From Pollenia angustigena (Eukaryota; Arthropoda; Insecta; Diptera; Polleniidae): a stretch of DNA of 64,000 bases. Position 1 is the first letter of the stretch, and the number at the start of each line of letters is the position of its first letter. Where the stretch lies: positions 278,610,067-278,674,066 of the forward strand of contig OV884056.1 of the NCBI GenBank assembly GCA_930367215.1, in the 5' to 3' direction. Positions 11,398 to 22,277 of the stretch are shown here, piece by piece. The notes under the pieces were generated by a model. The model was given only the letters and a program-made list of their open reading frames with translations. It was not told the origin of the DNA and searched no databases. The translations under genes were made by a program, and so were the position numbers.

Positions 11398-11607
11398 AGT
11401 TGTAAAGCTTCGCACTCTCAAATCTAAAGTTAGACTGAAGTATTAAAAAATATTAAAAAAACACAAAGATCAAACAAGCTGTGATCATTAAGTTTTTGTT
11501 GATTTAATAACGGGATCTATTCAGCTGCCCTAAGTGACGGTTACAGAATTGAATGAACAAAAAATATCAACCATTTCACTAGTAAATATAGTCGATGGTT
11601 CTTTGCT

Positions 11608-11775
11608 ATAACACTGGGACTAGCTCTGTACGTGTATATTCGCTAGCTCATTTAAAACTACAGCTAGTCCTACACAATCTACCTCACATGCTTTTAAGTG
11701 GCGAATTTAACACGAGCATGTCCTACGAGGTTGCGATTGACCCCTCTCTGCGGAACCTTTACCTACCATAAGGGT
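11608..11775 (+). repeat. Dispersed repeat, copy 2
   Basis: Direct-orientation partner of 10843-11010. Just outside, the phrase 'taacgggatctatt' also occurs twice (about 11508 and 11830), so the duplicated block may be larger and interrupted. Confidence 0.7.
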
Positions 11776-13020
11776 TAGCTACTTATATCCACAAAGTGTG
11801 ATAGCAAAAAGCAAGCGATGTTGTGGTTTTAGTAACGGGATCTATTTCGGATACACATTTTTTTGTGTTTTCGTTGAAAAAAAATTGTTTTCTGCATTAC
11901 TTGGAGCTATAGAATTAGCTAGCGAAACGTGGGTACCTATTTTAACATGTTGACATAAGATATTGGTGTCTAGAAAAAGATGTAGGTATGATTTGAATGG
12001 CACATCAGTAGTCCATAGTACAACTTGAATAAAAGTGCTAACTATTTCGCCTGTCATTAGTGGCGATTGCTTCTTTTTATACCACTGGGAATCTATACAT
12101 AAAAATATTAATAAATAAATATACTAAAAAAAAAAATGGAGTCAAATGGAATTATTTTGATTTTCTATCTAATAAATCGGGAAAATGGTTTATGTTACCG
12201 GTTAAAAAAATATATTGATAAAGACAATCAAATCTTTTGTTATGAACACCAATTATGTGTTCATTCAGTTGCATCTATCACAACTAATGGTATGGTTTTG
12301 TTTTCTAAAAACCATACTAACAACTAACAATATCTGTTGTAATAACTGAAAGTGTACTAAGCATTGAAATTTTCAGTGATTGTAACCGAATTGTGTGATA
12401 GTACATGCAACCGACGAAATTCGATTGGCGCCAAATTCGGTTGTGATCACGCATCTGTTTTCTCTGTGAGCATTTAAAAAACTGCAGTCAAAGTAGAAAA
12501 ACTGCCATTTCTTCCACTTCTACGTTTGTCGTTCGCCAAAAAAAAAACTGTTGCTTTTACTTCTGATTCATTATATGTAAATAGTCACTGTCAACCCAAC
12601 TCAAAAAGCGAAAAGTTGTACACAAATATTCGTTTTTTCTTTGACTTTATTTTGTTTCGATTGCAGTTTTTTAAAGTCTGTTTAAAACAACATTTACTCT
12701 TGAAAAAATTAAGAGCAACATCGTTTTGGAGAAAATTAAGATGAAAACCAGTGTTGCCAGTGAAATTTCGAGAAAGATACATTTTAATTTCCAAAAATAT
12801 ACACTTCCCAAAAAGAAACATTTTGAAAAAATTCTGAAAATCCATTTTTAAAATTTAACTTTTATTAACAAAACATTTTAATTTAATTTTTAATGAATAT
12901 TGTAAACAAAATGATATCATATAAATTCGTTTTAATATTCATTTTAATATATTAGTAAAGGCGTTTATACAAAAGAGTTTATATCAAAAGTTCATATAAA
13001 TTTTCTGAAAGTAAACAAGT
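11776..13020. other. Non-coding stretch with small inverted repeats
   Basis: No gene recognised. Near 12383-12450, AACCGAATT and AATTCGGTT form a short imperfect hairpin. At 12749 the motif CAGTGTTGCCA matches the terminus of the hAT element at 44757. Confidence 0.4.
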
Positions 13021-13026
13021 TAGAGT

Positions 13027-14190
13027 GGTATATTCGGCTGTGGCGAATCTTTGATACCCTCCACCGACAGTTCAATTATTTCAGGAGTGATATCGGCATG
13101 ATATCTATTTATTATTAATTTATCTTTATAACAGACATCAGCATTAAAATTGGTTCCGGTTTGGAAATATATTAAATTATTGACTGAAATTCAGAAAGTT
13201 TTATGCTTTTTTTCAGCAGTTTTAACTAGTTTGAGTAATATAAATGATTCGTAAGGGTTTAAGCCGAACTTAAATGATTTGCAGAGTGAATTCTGATATT
13301 AAAAAATAACATAAATATCAATACCGCGGTGCAATTAGTTTTAGCGTTTGCAGTCAATTTCAGAAGGCTTCTATATATGGGATCTAAGGTAAATTATGGG
13401 CCGTATATCACAAAATTGCATAACATTTTTTCTAGCCATATGAAGCTAAGTTGGAAGAAATGTAACCACAAAACTATATCTGCTACGGTTTTAGGCGTAT
13501 TTAATTAATTTATCATCCCAAAAATTATTAGTGTGATTTCTAGTCATATGAAACTGTGAAGTATTAAATTTTATTCTAATAGCATCCCAGTAAAAACTGT
13601 GCTCCAAAAGGAGCAGGTTTTTGTATGAGTTCATACCTCAAATCGCTTTAAACCTGCTGTTGGGATGCCTGATTTATTAATATTTTGTTTTTACTTGTTT
13701 AAATGGCTTTATTCAATAATTTTCGTAAACCATAATATATTTTTATTTTTTTTCGCTTTCGTTTTCAGCACTTAAATAGCAGCTTTTTTGCATATTTTAT
13801 TCTTTTTTATTTACTGCTATATAAGAGCTTTCGAATTGAAGCGCTTTATAATGCGCTTTTTCTCTGTAGTGCTTCAAAAAACCCAATTTTTTTTTACTGG
13901 GATTATTTATTATGATTTAAGCCGTAATAAACTGTTTTCCTGGAGTAGGGTTTATATGGGGCCTTGGGTAAGTTATCGACCGATCTTCAAGAAATTTCAC
14001 GATATTATTTCTAGTCGTATAAAACTGTGACGTACCAATTTCTTTTATGATAGCATTATTAATTACGGTTTTAGGGGTACTTAACTGTTTTCCGGGAGTA
14101 GGGTTTATATGGGGCCTAGGGTAAATTATGGAATGATCTTCACGAAATTTTGCAGCGTGATTTCAGTCGCATAAAATGAATTTTAGCAAA
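13027..14190 (-). repeat. Tandem repeat of about 150 bp, older copy
   Basis: At least two clear units (13930-14190) begin 'gtagggtttatatgggg' and repeat about 153 bp apart; an older diverged unit lies at 13380-13560. The unit is the reverse complement of the one at 51700-53290. The block starts with 'gataccctccaccgacag', like the start of the 51312 element. Insect Helitron-type (DINE) elements can carry internal tandem repeats of about 150 bp; applying that here is inference. Confidence 0.6.
13582..13668. repeat. Small hairpin inside the tandem-repeat block
   Basis: GCATCCCA (13582-13589) pairs with TGGGATGC (13661-13668), and AGCAGGTTT pairs with AAACCTGCT. Total length 87 bp. Probably a separate tiny insertion. 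Confidence 0.4.
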
Positions 14191-14269
14191 ATCTTATATC
14201 ATTTCGTGCATTGTTCCACCATTTATGTTAGTTTTTGTAGCAAAATGATACATTTTTTAAGGTGGAGGT

Positions 14270-14830
14270 TCCACATTTTGAGTCATAGTTCATAGAACCA
14301 CACCAACATATGTTCCAAATTTAAGCGAAATCGAATGACGTTTTAAGATCTCTAAAAATTGCAATTTTTCGAATTTTTTTGTATGGAAATGTACATACAA
14401 ATTAAAAAAAAAATTTAACAGCCGGTTCACCGATTTCGAACGATAATGTTCGCATAGAAAGTTATATTAAGGACAAAAACAAAATTCTAAAATTAGTTTT
14501 TGCTTTACATGTTATTTTTTTTTATTAAGCCGTAATATTTGTATGGTACAGCGGATACTCCTAGATGGGTCAAATGTATGACCAACCCCACTTTATTATT
14601 TATTGCCGAATTTATTTTTTTTTTTAGTTATTTCAATAAACTAAACCGTTTTTGAGTTACGCGAATATATGCTGTGCAACCTCTTACATTTTCGAAATAA
14701 CGGTATATCTTGAAAACAAGAGCTAACCTTAAAAAAAACGGTTAGCACCACTGGATTCAGCGTCCCCAATTAGGGTAAAATGCCAGTTGCGCGACTGGTC
14801 TGTTGTTTGCAACTACCACAGTGTACTTAT
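14270..14830. repeat. Dispersed repeat shared with 36660-37290
   Basis: Shares 'gatgggtcaaatgtatgacc', 'taaaccgtttttga', 'cgcgaatatatg', 'aaaacaagagct' and 'acggttagca' with two blocks at 36660-36960 and 37080-37290. No coding frame. The repeated block is probably a degraded transposable element of unknown class. Confidence 0.6.
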
Positions 14831-15317
14831 TGCTCAAAATTAAAATACTAAAATTCTATTGTAATATTATTTTTTTAAAGGTTGCGAAAGGAAATATATC
14901 ATATTTAAAAAAAACACCTCCTTCAAAGTTTCAGAATTTTTAAAGAACAGTTTGAGGTATTACACAAAAAAAATCAGACAAATAAAAAAATAGGTTTTTG
15001 ATTTAGTCCGTTTTTAAAATTTAACATTTTGCAGATATTACATTTTGTAGCCCCAAGTATTCTCTTTAAAATGACATTAAAATCATCTTCGTATGTCAAG
15101 TTGTTTTCGAGATATTGAAGAAATAAGCTCAACACATTTGGCTAATTCTGCGAAATTATGACATTTTGAATATGACATAACTTTTGAAAAACAAATTTTA
15201 AAAATTTTTTTCGTTCATATACATATGTTCCTTATAAGATAAAAATAACCTTCTCACCAAATTTCATTAAAATCGGAAGGGGTCTTGTCTCTTGTTCGTT
15301 TTGACATGGAATTACCC
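14831..15317. other. Non-coding stretch
   Basis: AT-rich. The phrase 'accaaatttcattaaaatcg' at 15256 is reminiscent of the dispersed repeat at 16370. No gene recognised. Confidence 0.4.
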
Positions 15318-15556
15318 ATATGTCAGTTTCAGTTAAAAGGGACCTATGGATGAAAAAATCGATTTTACTTTTTTGGTGATTCTTAAAATAGACAATATGC
15401 TCTTTCTAATGCAGCAAACCTTACTGCATTACTTTTGTCGTAAGTAAGCTGTAAAATACACCTTTGATAAGAAAAAAATTAGCTTGTTAACTTCGAAAAC
15501 GTTTTTCTCCAAAATTGTTTGCCCATAGGTCCCTTTTAACTGAAACTGACACATAT
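15318..15556. repeat. Foldback with 32-bp arms
   Basis: Arm 15318-15349 (containing CAGTTAAAAGGGACCTATGG) pairs with 15523-15556 almost perfectly; the right arm has two extra bases. The spacer is AT-rich and contains an open frame without a domain. Confidence 0.7.
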
Positions 15557-15754
15557 ATAAAATTGTAATGTTACTGGCTGACTCACTGAAATTTGTACCA
15601 GACATTCGTGACTCCCCAAATCGATCCACTAAGACGGGATTTTTAGTAATTCGAATGTTTAGGGGGTAAAAAAGTAAAAACGGGAAAATTCGTTTACCTT
15701 ATATCTCCAAAACTAAAAGAGATAAAAAAAAAAATGTAATAATTATCGTTGTTC

Positions 15755-16140
15755 TTTAGACAAATTAGCGGGCAGGTGTCTGGCACTTTTTTAAAATTCG
15801 GCCCTATAAGGTAGTAAACGGGTAAAACCTGAATTTTGGTACTTTTTGACACCCCATTTATTTTTTTAACCAACAAATATAGAAACAAAGTTCGATATTT
15901 ATCAAAAAGTTACAGTTAATATTGTCGGTTGATTGAGTTAAATTCTTCTTTATGTAAAATTAAATGAAAATGTAATTTAAAGTAACGAAAAGTTCATTTA
16001 ACTTTTACTGTCAAAAATTCAACCGCGAATTCCGTAAAAACAAATAAATATTCAGTTAATTTATATAAATTAATTGTCAAAAAATTAACTGCATATTCCG
16101 TTAAAAACAAAGGAATATTTAGTTATTTTATATAAATTAA
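15755..16140. repeat. Dispersed AT-rich repeat, partner of 20965-21345
   Basis: Contains 'gcgggcaggtgtctgg', 'aattcggccc' and 'gtagtaaacg', then units with 'tccgtaaaaacaaa' and 'ggaatatt..agttattttat'. The block at 20965-21345 has the same first part in direct orientation and the same AT-rich units in inverted orientation, so the two copies have been rearranged. Confidence 0.6.
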
Positions 16141-16149
16141 CTATCAACA

Positions 16150-16735
16150 AGTAAGAAAGTTTAGTCGGTCAAGCCCGACCATATGATACCCTACACCACA
16201 GTATTTAAAAACAAATCATGCTTATGTGTCCATGTAAATATGGATTTATCTATGTTTATAAACTTCATGAAAATCGGGTTGAAAGTTTGTGAGAAGCAGA
16301 AATTGCCCCCTGCCTCCCCTTGTGGTCCTATTTTTTAAAAACTGTATAGCTAATGTGATCCTATAGATATGGTTCTATCTATGTTTAAAATTTCATTAAA
16401 ATCGGTTTGATAGTTTCTGAGAGGAAGAAATTTCCCCTATCTTCCCTCGTGGTACTACGTTTCGGCCCATTTTCAATAGGCTTGGTTCTTGTGCCAATAA
16501 GAACCTATGGCCCAAATTATATCAAATTATCTCTTAAATTGCGGCCTGTACTTTGCGCACAAGGTTACATGGACAGCCAGCCAGCCAGCCTGCCAGCCGG
16601 ACGGACATCGTTAGTTCGACTCAGAAAGTGATTCTGAGTAGATCGGTATACTTTATAGGACCACTATTTTAAGGCGTTACACACATCAGCACAAATGCAT
16701 AATACCCTCTCCACTATTGTGGTGTGGGTATTAAA
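16150..16735 (+). repeat. Dispersed repeat with 'ccggacggacatcgttagtt' core
   Basis: Begins 'tcggtcaagcccgaccatat' with 'gataccctacacc', has a core of 'cagccagccagcc', 'ggacggacatcg' and 'tcgactcagaaagtg', and ends 'taataccctctccactattg'. The start and end are partly complementary (GGGTAT / ATACCC). A truncated inverted copy lies at 45340-45565 and related ends occur at 51312, 56270 and 58590. Such 'gacggacggacat' repeats are common in dipteran genomes; the class is not assigned here. Confidence 0.7.
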
Positions 16736-17117
16736 AATTAACCACACACAAAAAAATAATCTAGCTAATTTTACCATGGCGTGCATTGGTATTTTATTTT
16801 TATACGAAAACAAAAAACTAACTAAACTAATTATCTAAAACAGTTGGTAATATATACTTTAAGTATTACCTAAAATTTTTGTTAATATAACTAATCATGT
16901 TAGGTATCTTCTTCGGTTTTTTTTATTGTCAATTGGAATTTTTTTTTGTAAAAAAAACGTTCATATTTAAATTAAATTTAAAGAAAAAAAAAAACGAACT
17001 TCGAATATAAAAATATAAAATGTACCAAAATATTTGTAAAAAAGATATGGATGGTTTTTATGTAAAATATTTTGATATATAAAATAACTTTTTTAGAAAT
17101 AAGAGATTCCACTACAG

Positions 17118-17498
17118 GCCAATCTAAAAATATCTTTGAAAGAAAAACTTGCTCCCATTAAAATTCTCGGAAAATCAGATGACGAAATCAATGATATGAG
17201 GAAGTGGCTTCAGCGAGACCAAAAGTGGTTGGCCAAAAACAAGGCAGCCGAGAAACTGGTACAATTATAAATTGTTTGTACCGGCAAATATATACATATA
17301 TACATATAACTTATTTGGTTAAACATCAATAATTTTACAGACTTGAACTTAGAGGAAATGGACTAAGAATTTAGAGTAAATGACTTGGTAAATAAGAAAA
17401 AAAAAGAAGAGTGCCGAAAAGCCTTAAAACTGAAGTCGACCATGATATGGATGAATGTGCTGAGGGTAAAACTGTTAGTCGAACACTCAAAGTTTAAA
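17118..17498 (+). pseudogene. Unrecognised decayed coding remnant
   Basis: From 17118 (after ...CTACAG) a 50-codon frame reads ANLKISLKEKLAPIKILGKS, then DDEINDMRKWLQRDQKWLAKNKAAEKL, and stops at 17268. Its charged, Trp-containing composition is unlike the random frames around it. A GT occurs at 17259 and a good acceptor (ATTTTACAG) at 17340. Beyond it come two coding-like stretches: LNLEEMD, a stop, EFRVNDLVNKKKKEECRKALKLK (17343-17425), and in another frame EVDHDMDECAEGKTVSRTLKV. The joins do not keep frame, so this is probably a dead gene or retrocopy fragment. I do not recognise the family. It could also be one exon of a real gene. Confidence 0.35.
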
Positions 17499-17499
17499 T

Positions 17500-18221
17500 G
17501 AAATTGAAGGTGATACATTGATCACTTGGGGGATTCACAAGGTGTCATAAAGTCATATGTCTTAAAATAATAACATGAAAAAATACGACTGTTGTGAACA
17601 ACCCCTCATAATTTAGTATGCTATTTTGAATTTAAATCAGCTGATTTAAAACAAATATAAAAAATAAATAATAAACTAACATCAAAATATTTTTTAATTC
17701 TTTTCCATGAATTAATAAATTAAATTGGATCTTACCTGACTATTTTCCATTTTGCAGACGCAAATAAGAAATAAATTTAATTTTGTTTGTTTACCAAACA
17801 GCAGAGTCATTAGCCGATCTTATTTGACGCTGCAAGTGATTTCTTGCAAAAATTGCTAGCCGCAGGTCAAATTTTGATGTTAACCGGATAAAATTATACC
17901 ATCAACGGCGACGTCTACAACAACTAACGCGATACGGCTTTGCCGCTTAGCTCTGGTCTCTTCTGATTAATTACGACAGCACAATAAACATAGCAAGCAA
18001 CGTTCTATTAATTTACGACACTTTTTGTTTACAAAGCAACAACAATATTTTTAAACCATTGTAAAATGTTAGAACATTATGACAATATAACATGATAGCA
18101 CACCTTGTGAATACCCCAATTGTTAATATTTTAAATGATGCTTGATGACAAACATACTTAACTTATCTTAACAATGTTTATTATTGAAATAAACAAAAAA
18201 ATTAGATCTAGTTTTTTTAAT
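17500..18221. other. Non-coding stretch
   Basis: No gene. A patch at 17880-17960 ('atcaacggcgacgtctacaa', 'gatacggctttgccgcttag') is GC-richer but has no long open frame. Confidence 0.4.
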
Positions 18222-18230
18222 GTCTATTTA
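18222..18230. repeat. Left 9-bp target duplication GTCTATTTA
   Basis: GTCTATTTA lies immediately outside the left end of the foldback element and is repeated exactly at 19643-19651. Confidence 0.9.
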
Positions 18231-19642
18231 GGCTGTAGGAAAAATCGCCCAAAGAAAAATGGTCCAAAAAATAAATGAAAAATCGCCCAAAAAAATTCCA
18301 TGTAAAATTGGGCTCAAATTCATATGAAAAGTGACCCAAAATTGTTGGGCTATTTTTCGTTACTATTGGGTGATTTTTCGTTTTTTAAATTTGGTGAATT
18401 TTCATTATGCAAAATCACCCAAAAATATTGTATGAAAAATAGCCCATTTTTTCGGGCGTATTACTACACAACGAATTCCTAAATGTTATTTATAAAAATA
18501 ACGGGACATATTGCAAAAAGGTGGCATGTCATAACGTCCAGTGTCATAGTGTCCGTGGACAAACTCGAAAGCATAGCTTACAAACTTGAAAGCAAAGCCG
18601 GCCTATGGCCCGGCGCAAGGATTTTCTCCTCTTTGATAAAAACAAGTACCGGCTTCGCTAGCTAAAGCTTCTCTGCACAGCCGCCCTTCGGCCGTGGGCA
18701 AGGATTTTCTCCTCTATGGTATAACAAAAACCGGCTTCGCTAACTAAAGCTTCTCTGCCCAGCCGGCCTTCGGCCAGGCGCAAGGATTTTCTCCTCTATG
18801 GTAAAACAAATACTGGCTTCGATAACTAAAGCTTCTCTGCGAAGTCGGCCTTCGTTCGGAAACAAGGAAGATTTTAGAAGCTTTACTTAGCGAAACCGGT
18901 ACTTGCTATACCATAAAGGAAAAAATCCTTGCGTCCGCCCAAAGGCCGTCTGCGCAGAGAAGCTTTAGTTAGCGAAGCCGGTCTTTGTTATATGATAGAG
19001 GAGAAAATCCTTGCGCCCGGCCGAAGGCCGGCTATGCAGAGAAGCTTTAGTTAGCGAAGCCGGTTTTTGTTATACCATAAAGTAGAAAATCCTTGCGCAC
19101 AGCCGAAGGCCGGCTATGCCGAGACGCTTTAGTAAGCGCTGCCGGTATTTGTTACAACATAGGGGAGAAAACCATTGCGCCCAAAAGTGTTTTCGTTATA
19201 TGTTTAATATATGCACCCAGAGAAAAAACAACAAAACCATTTTTAAAAATATGCTGACCATATTATGTTTAATTTAACCAAATCATTGTCATCGACAACC
19301 ACATTATGGTAAAATTAGTTTCTTTAAAAATAGTTTTGTTGGTTGTGACCATAATTAAACATGTTTTTCTCTTACATTTGTAAGTTACTAAATTTATATG
19401 AATAATAAACACTGTTTTGCAAATTGGATAATTTTTAATTGTTTTTTTTTGGGAAAAAATTCGTTTTTTATTTTTGGGTAATTTTTCATTTTTATTTTGG
19501 GCTCTTTTTCGTTTCTTTTGTGCAAAATTTCATATGTAACTTTTTGGGTCATTTTTCATGTTCTTTTGGGCGATTCTTCATTTGGGCGATTTTTCATTTT
19601 TTTTTTTGGGCCATTTTTCTTTGGGCGATATTTCCTACAGCC
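18231..19642. mobile_element. Foldback element with 9-bp target duplication and inverted satellite core
   Basis: The outer ends GGCTGTAGGAAAAATCGCCC (18231 on) and its complement (to 19642) are followed by more than 80 bp of imperfect inverted repeat built from 'aaaaatcgcccaaa' units. The core (18596-19190) is a GC-rich satellite: three units in one orientation, then about three in the opposite one, switching near 18870. Units contain GCCGGCCTTCGGCC and 'aaggattttctcctctatgg'. Perfect 9-bp duplications flank the element. No transposase is encoded. Drosophila FB elements and Mutator-type elements make 9-bp duplications; the assignment to either is inference. Confidence 0.88.
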
Positions 19643-19651
19643 GTCTATTTA
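19643..19651. repeat. Right 9-bp target duplication GTCTATTTA
   Basis: Exact copy of 18222-18230, immediately outside the right end. Confidence 0.9.
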
Positions 19652-19736
19652 ATCAAAAAAGATTAGTCAATTTACCTAACATCTATGTTTTAGTGCAATA
19701 TTTAACTTAGATAATTTTCCAAAAATATAAATATAA

Positions 19737-20126
19737 ATTGAAGCACAGCCGCGAATAACGTTTTAAGTTACAAAATAATAATTTTTCAGGAGAGCAAAAA
19801 AACGTTTTTTGACAGGCAGCATTATTTGTTTTAAATTTTTTATATTTTTTATTTTTAAAAATAATGATAATAAAACTTTTACGCAAAAGTCTCATAAAAC
19901 ATTATTCCGCACTGCAAAAACATTTTGGTTTCATCATTTTGTTAGTAACTTGCAATGTTCTTCCACTGGCTGACACTTTGTATGCCATTTTGAAGGCGGT
20001 AAGGCGCAAAGTTTTGGTTGATTTGATGTTTAAACTGTGAAAGAGAGTAAGGCCAACGGTTACCTGCAAAAAAACAGTTTTTGCAAAATGTGGCGTTTAC
20101 AACGTTATTCGCGGCTGTGCTTCAAT
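19737..20126. mobile_element. MITE with perfect 26-bp TIRs and TAA duplications
   Basis: Positions 19737-19762 (ATTGAAGCACAGCCGCGAAT...) and 20101-20126 are perfect reverse complements. TAA flanks both sides (19734-19736, 20127-20129), consistent with PIF/Harbinger-type 3-bp TWA duplications, though other families are possible. On the minus strand an ATG at about 19992 in a good context (caaaATGGC) opens a 28-codon frame beginning MAYKVSASGRTLQVTNK. It could be the 5' end of a transposon gene. Confidence 0.82.
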
Positions 20127-20129
20127 TAA

Positions 20130-20964
20130 CTAACATTGGTAAATTATTAAAGTTTTAAAGTAAATTTAACATAATTTTTAGATACTTTTTCAAACATGGC
20201 AATTACCAAAGTTAATATTAATATTACGAAATAAACTTGGATACTGCCATGCTACCCTTGCGTTTAGTTTATTTTATACCATATTTTTTGGTAATTTTAC
20301 CTATGAATTTTTGTGTGTGTACATATTCCGTAAAAACAAAGAACATCCAGTTATTTTTTAAAATTGTACTACCAAAAATAAATTTTTACTTATCTATAAA
20401 AACTGAATTGCTTGTTTTGTGTAAGCAATTCCCATTTTCTATTTGTTAAAATAATTAAGCCATGTCGGTCACGCTGCTGGTGTCTAATAATTGAGAGTTA
20501 TTCGGTAAACAATCAAGCGGGAAAATAAGGAATTGATTACATAAATAACTAAAAAAATAATGCATTATTTTCGAAAGAATAATAATGCATTCATGGGAAT
20601 CGAGAAGGTAATTTTATTGACACAATAATAATGATTTGATTACCACGTTTGTAGAACAATGAATGTATTGTTTCGGTTCGTAAAAATGTTTCGTGTTTTT
20701 TCTTCTGTTCGTGACAATTATTGGTATTTTTTAGAATTATTTAAGTCATTCCCAATATACATTTAAATAATTTATTACAATCCTAGGACATGTTCTGTGT
20801 TAAGAATAATGAGTTCTGGAATCAAATATTTATCAATATATGTATTACATTCTCGTTTCCTATTGATTACATTTTCCCGCTGGGAACGTGGTCAGTACAA
20901 GAAAAGTAAAACAAACTTGTATAACAGGGTAAGTAAAGTAAATAATAATATTCTTCATCTCTCT
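20130..20964. other. Non-coding stretch
   Basis: AT-rich. A small hairpin (aatgcattattttcgaaag / aataataatgcatt) lies near 20558-20592. No gene seen. Confidence 0.4.
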
Positions 20965-21345
20965 CGCTCATTAGAAAAGCAAGCGGGTAGGTGTCTGTCT
21001 GGTTTTTTTTAGAAATTCGGCTCTTTTGTGGAGTAAACGAAATTGACTGAATTTAATAAAATAACTGAATATTTTTTTGTTTTTACGGAATATTCAGTTA
21101 AGTTTTTAATAGTTATTTTATATAAAATAACTGAATATTCCTTTGTTTTTTACGGAATATGTAGTTGGTTTTTTGATAGTTAATTTTTATAAAATAACGT
21201 TAAATTCATTTGTTTTTACGGAACATGGAGTTGAATTTTTGACAGTAAAAATTAAATGAACTTTTCGTTAAAAATAAATGAAAAATAAGTAGACCGGGTT
21301 TTAACTGAATTTTCAGTTATTTTATATTACATTTTCAGTTAATTT
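20965..21345. repeat. Dispersed AT-rich repeat, tandem units of about 85 bp
   Basis: Three units around 'tttgtttttacggaatat..agtt' and 'gatagttattttatataaaataactgaatatt'. This is the inverted partner of 15900-16140. The TIR element at 21359 is inserted at its right end; the block appears to resume at about 22300 ('ggtactttttcgaaattcga'). Confidence 0.65.
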
Positions 21346-21632
21346 TACGTACAGATTAGGTCTGTCTGGGTACTTTTCCAGTAGCAACTACTCAGTAAAT
21401 TTTTTTGGGAGAGTAAGACCAATATTACTCTATCGGCTGAAAAAATCTCAAAAAGTACGCAGACAGTATCCAGTGAAATTTTGCAAGAAAACAGCTGATC
21501 GGTGTGTAAACAATTGAAATAAAAAAGCAAAAGAATTTTAGCATATGTGTACGCAAAATTGAATTCTCGAGGTAAATTAAAAAATTATTAATTAAAGTGA
21601 AACTTAAAAAGTGTTGTAAATTAAAAAACTTG

Positions 21633-21638
21633 TTTATT
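21633..21638 (-). promoter_or_regulatory. AATAAA polyadenylation signal
   Basis: AATAAA on the minus strand about 50 nt after the stop codon of the candidate gene, within the TIR element. The position suits 3'-end formation of that gene. Confidence 0.5.
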
Positions 21639-21685
21639 ACACTGTTATTAATTTCGTAAATTCAATTTCTTCTTAGTTTTTAGTT

Positions 21686-22046
21686 TTATTTGTCGGGTTT
21701 TGTATAAAAATTCTTTTGCATACATTGCCCAACATAGTGCCGGCTTACAATGGAAAAAAATAATGAAATGTCCAATACAGTGCCCTCCAACAGCTTGACA
21801 ACGGAGAAAAATAATTTGGATGTGAAATGCTCGCCAGGAACACAATTCCAAATACTCGCCTCTTCAATTGCAAAGTTCATCCCACAAAGTTCTGCTGGTT
21901 CTATCGGTTCTGCCATCTCCACTCCACTTATGCCACGGTCGCACTGTATATTTGGACGTTTCTAGCATGAAGTAAAATGTTTTGTTTATTATTATTTATT
22001 ATTAACGTTAAAAATGAACACAATTCTAACTACTTACCTCTGCCAT
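21686..22046 (-). CDS. Candidate two-exon 94-residue protein inside a TIR element
   Basis: Exon 1 is 22046-22038, encoding MAE, with the strong fly start context TTTAACAATGGC. It ends GAG before a consensus donor GTAAGT. The intron is 22037-21962 (76 nt, a typical short fly intron) and ends CTAG. Exon 2 is 21961-21686. It opens in frame directly after the TAG of the acceptor and runs 91 codons to TAA, followed by AATAAA about 50 nt on. The protein starts MAEKRPNIQCDRGISGVEMA and has a hydrophobic stretch near residues 60-78. It has four Cys and matches no family I recognise. The opposite strand also has a 71-codon frame (21750-21965), which is less well supported. It may be a transposon accessory protein, a captured host gene, or chance. 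Confidence 0.45.
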
Positions 22047-22277
22047 TGTTAAATTTAAATTTTTATTTTCATTTCAGAAAAGATATTTCATTCAAACAGC
22101 TGTTCAAACTTTTTGCAAAATCTTGCAAGCGGAAATTTCTCCAGTAACATTTTGCAAGTTCTCTAACTTCCAACTGTCAAAAAATTCTCTTTTTGGCTCT
22201 CTCGCTGCAAGAGATTTGGAGTACGCAGACAACATTTTGCAACATTTTGCGCAAAATATGTGTACGCAGACAGACCT

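Larger units (their letters stand above)
21359..22276. mobile_element. TA-flanked TIR element carrying a small gene
   Basis: The ends are GGTCTGTCTG (21359-21368) and CAGACAGACC (22267-22276), extended by GTAC on each inner side, and TA flanks both ends. Subterminal copies of 'gtacgcagac' occur near 21453, 22217 and 22261, and 'ttttgcaag' occurs repeatedly near both ends, as expected for transposase-binding repeats. The element contains a two-exon candidate gene on the minus strand (21686-22046). The superfamily is not certain; a TA duplication would fit Tc1/mariner-type insertion. Confidence 0.72.
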
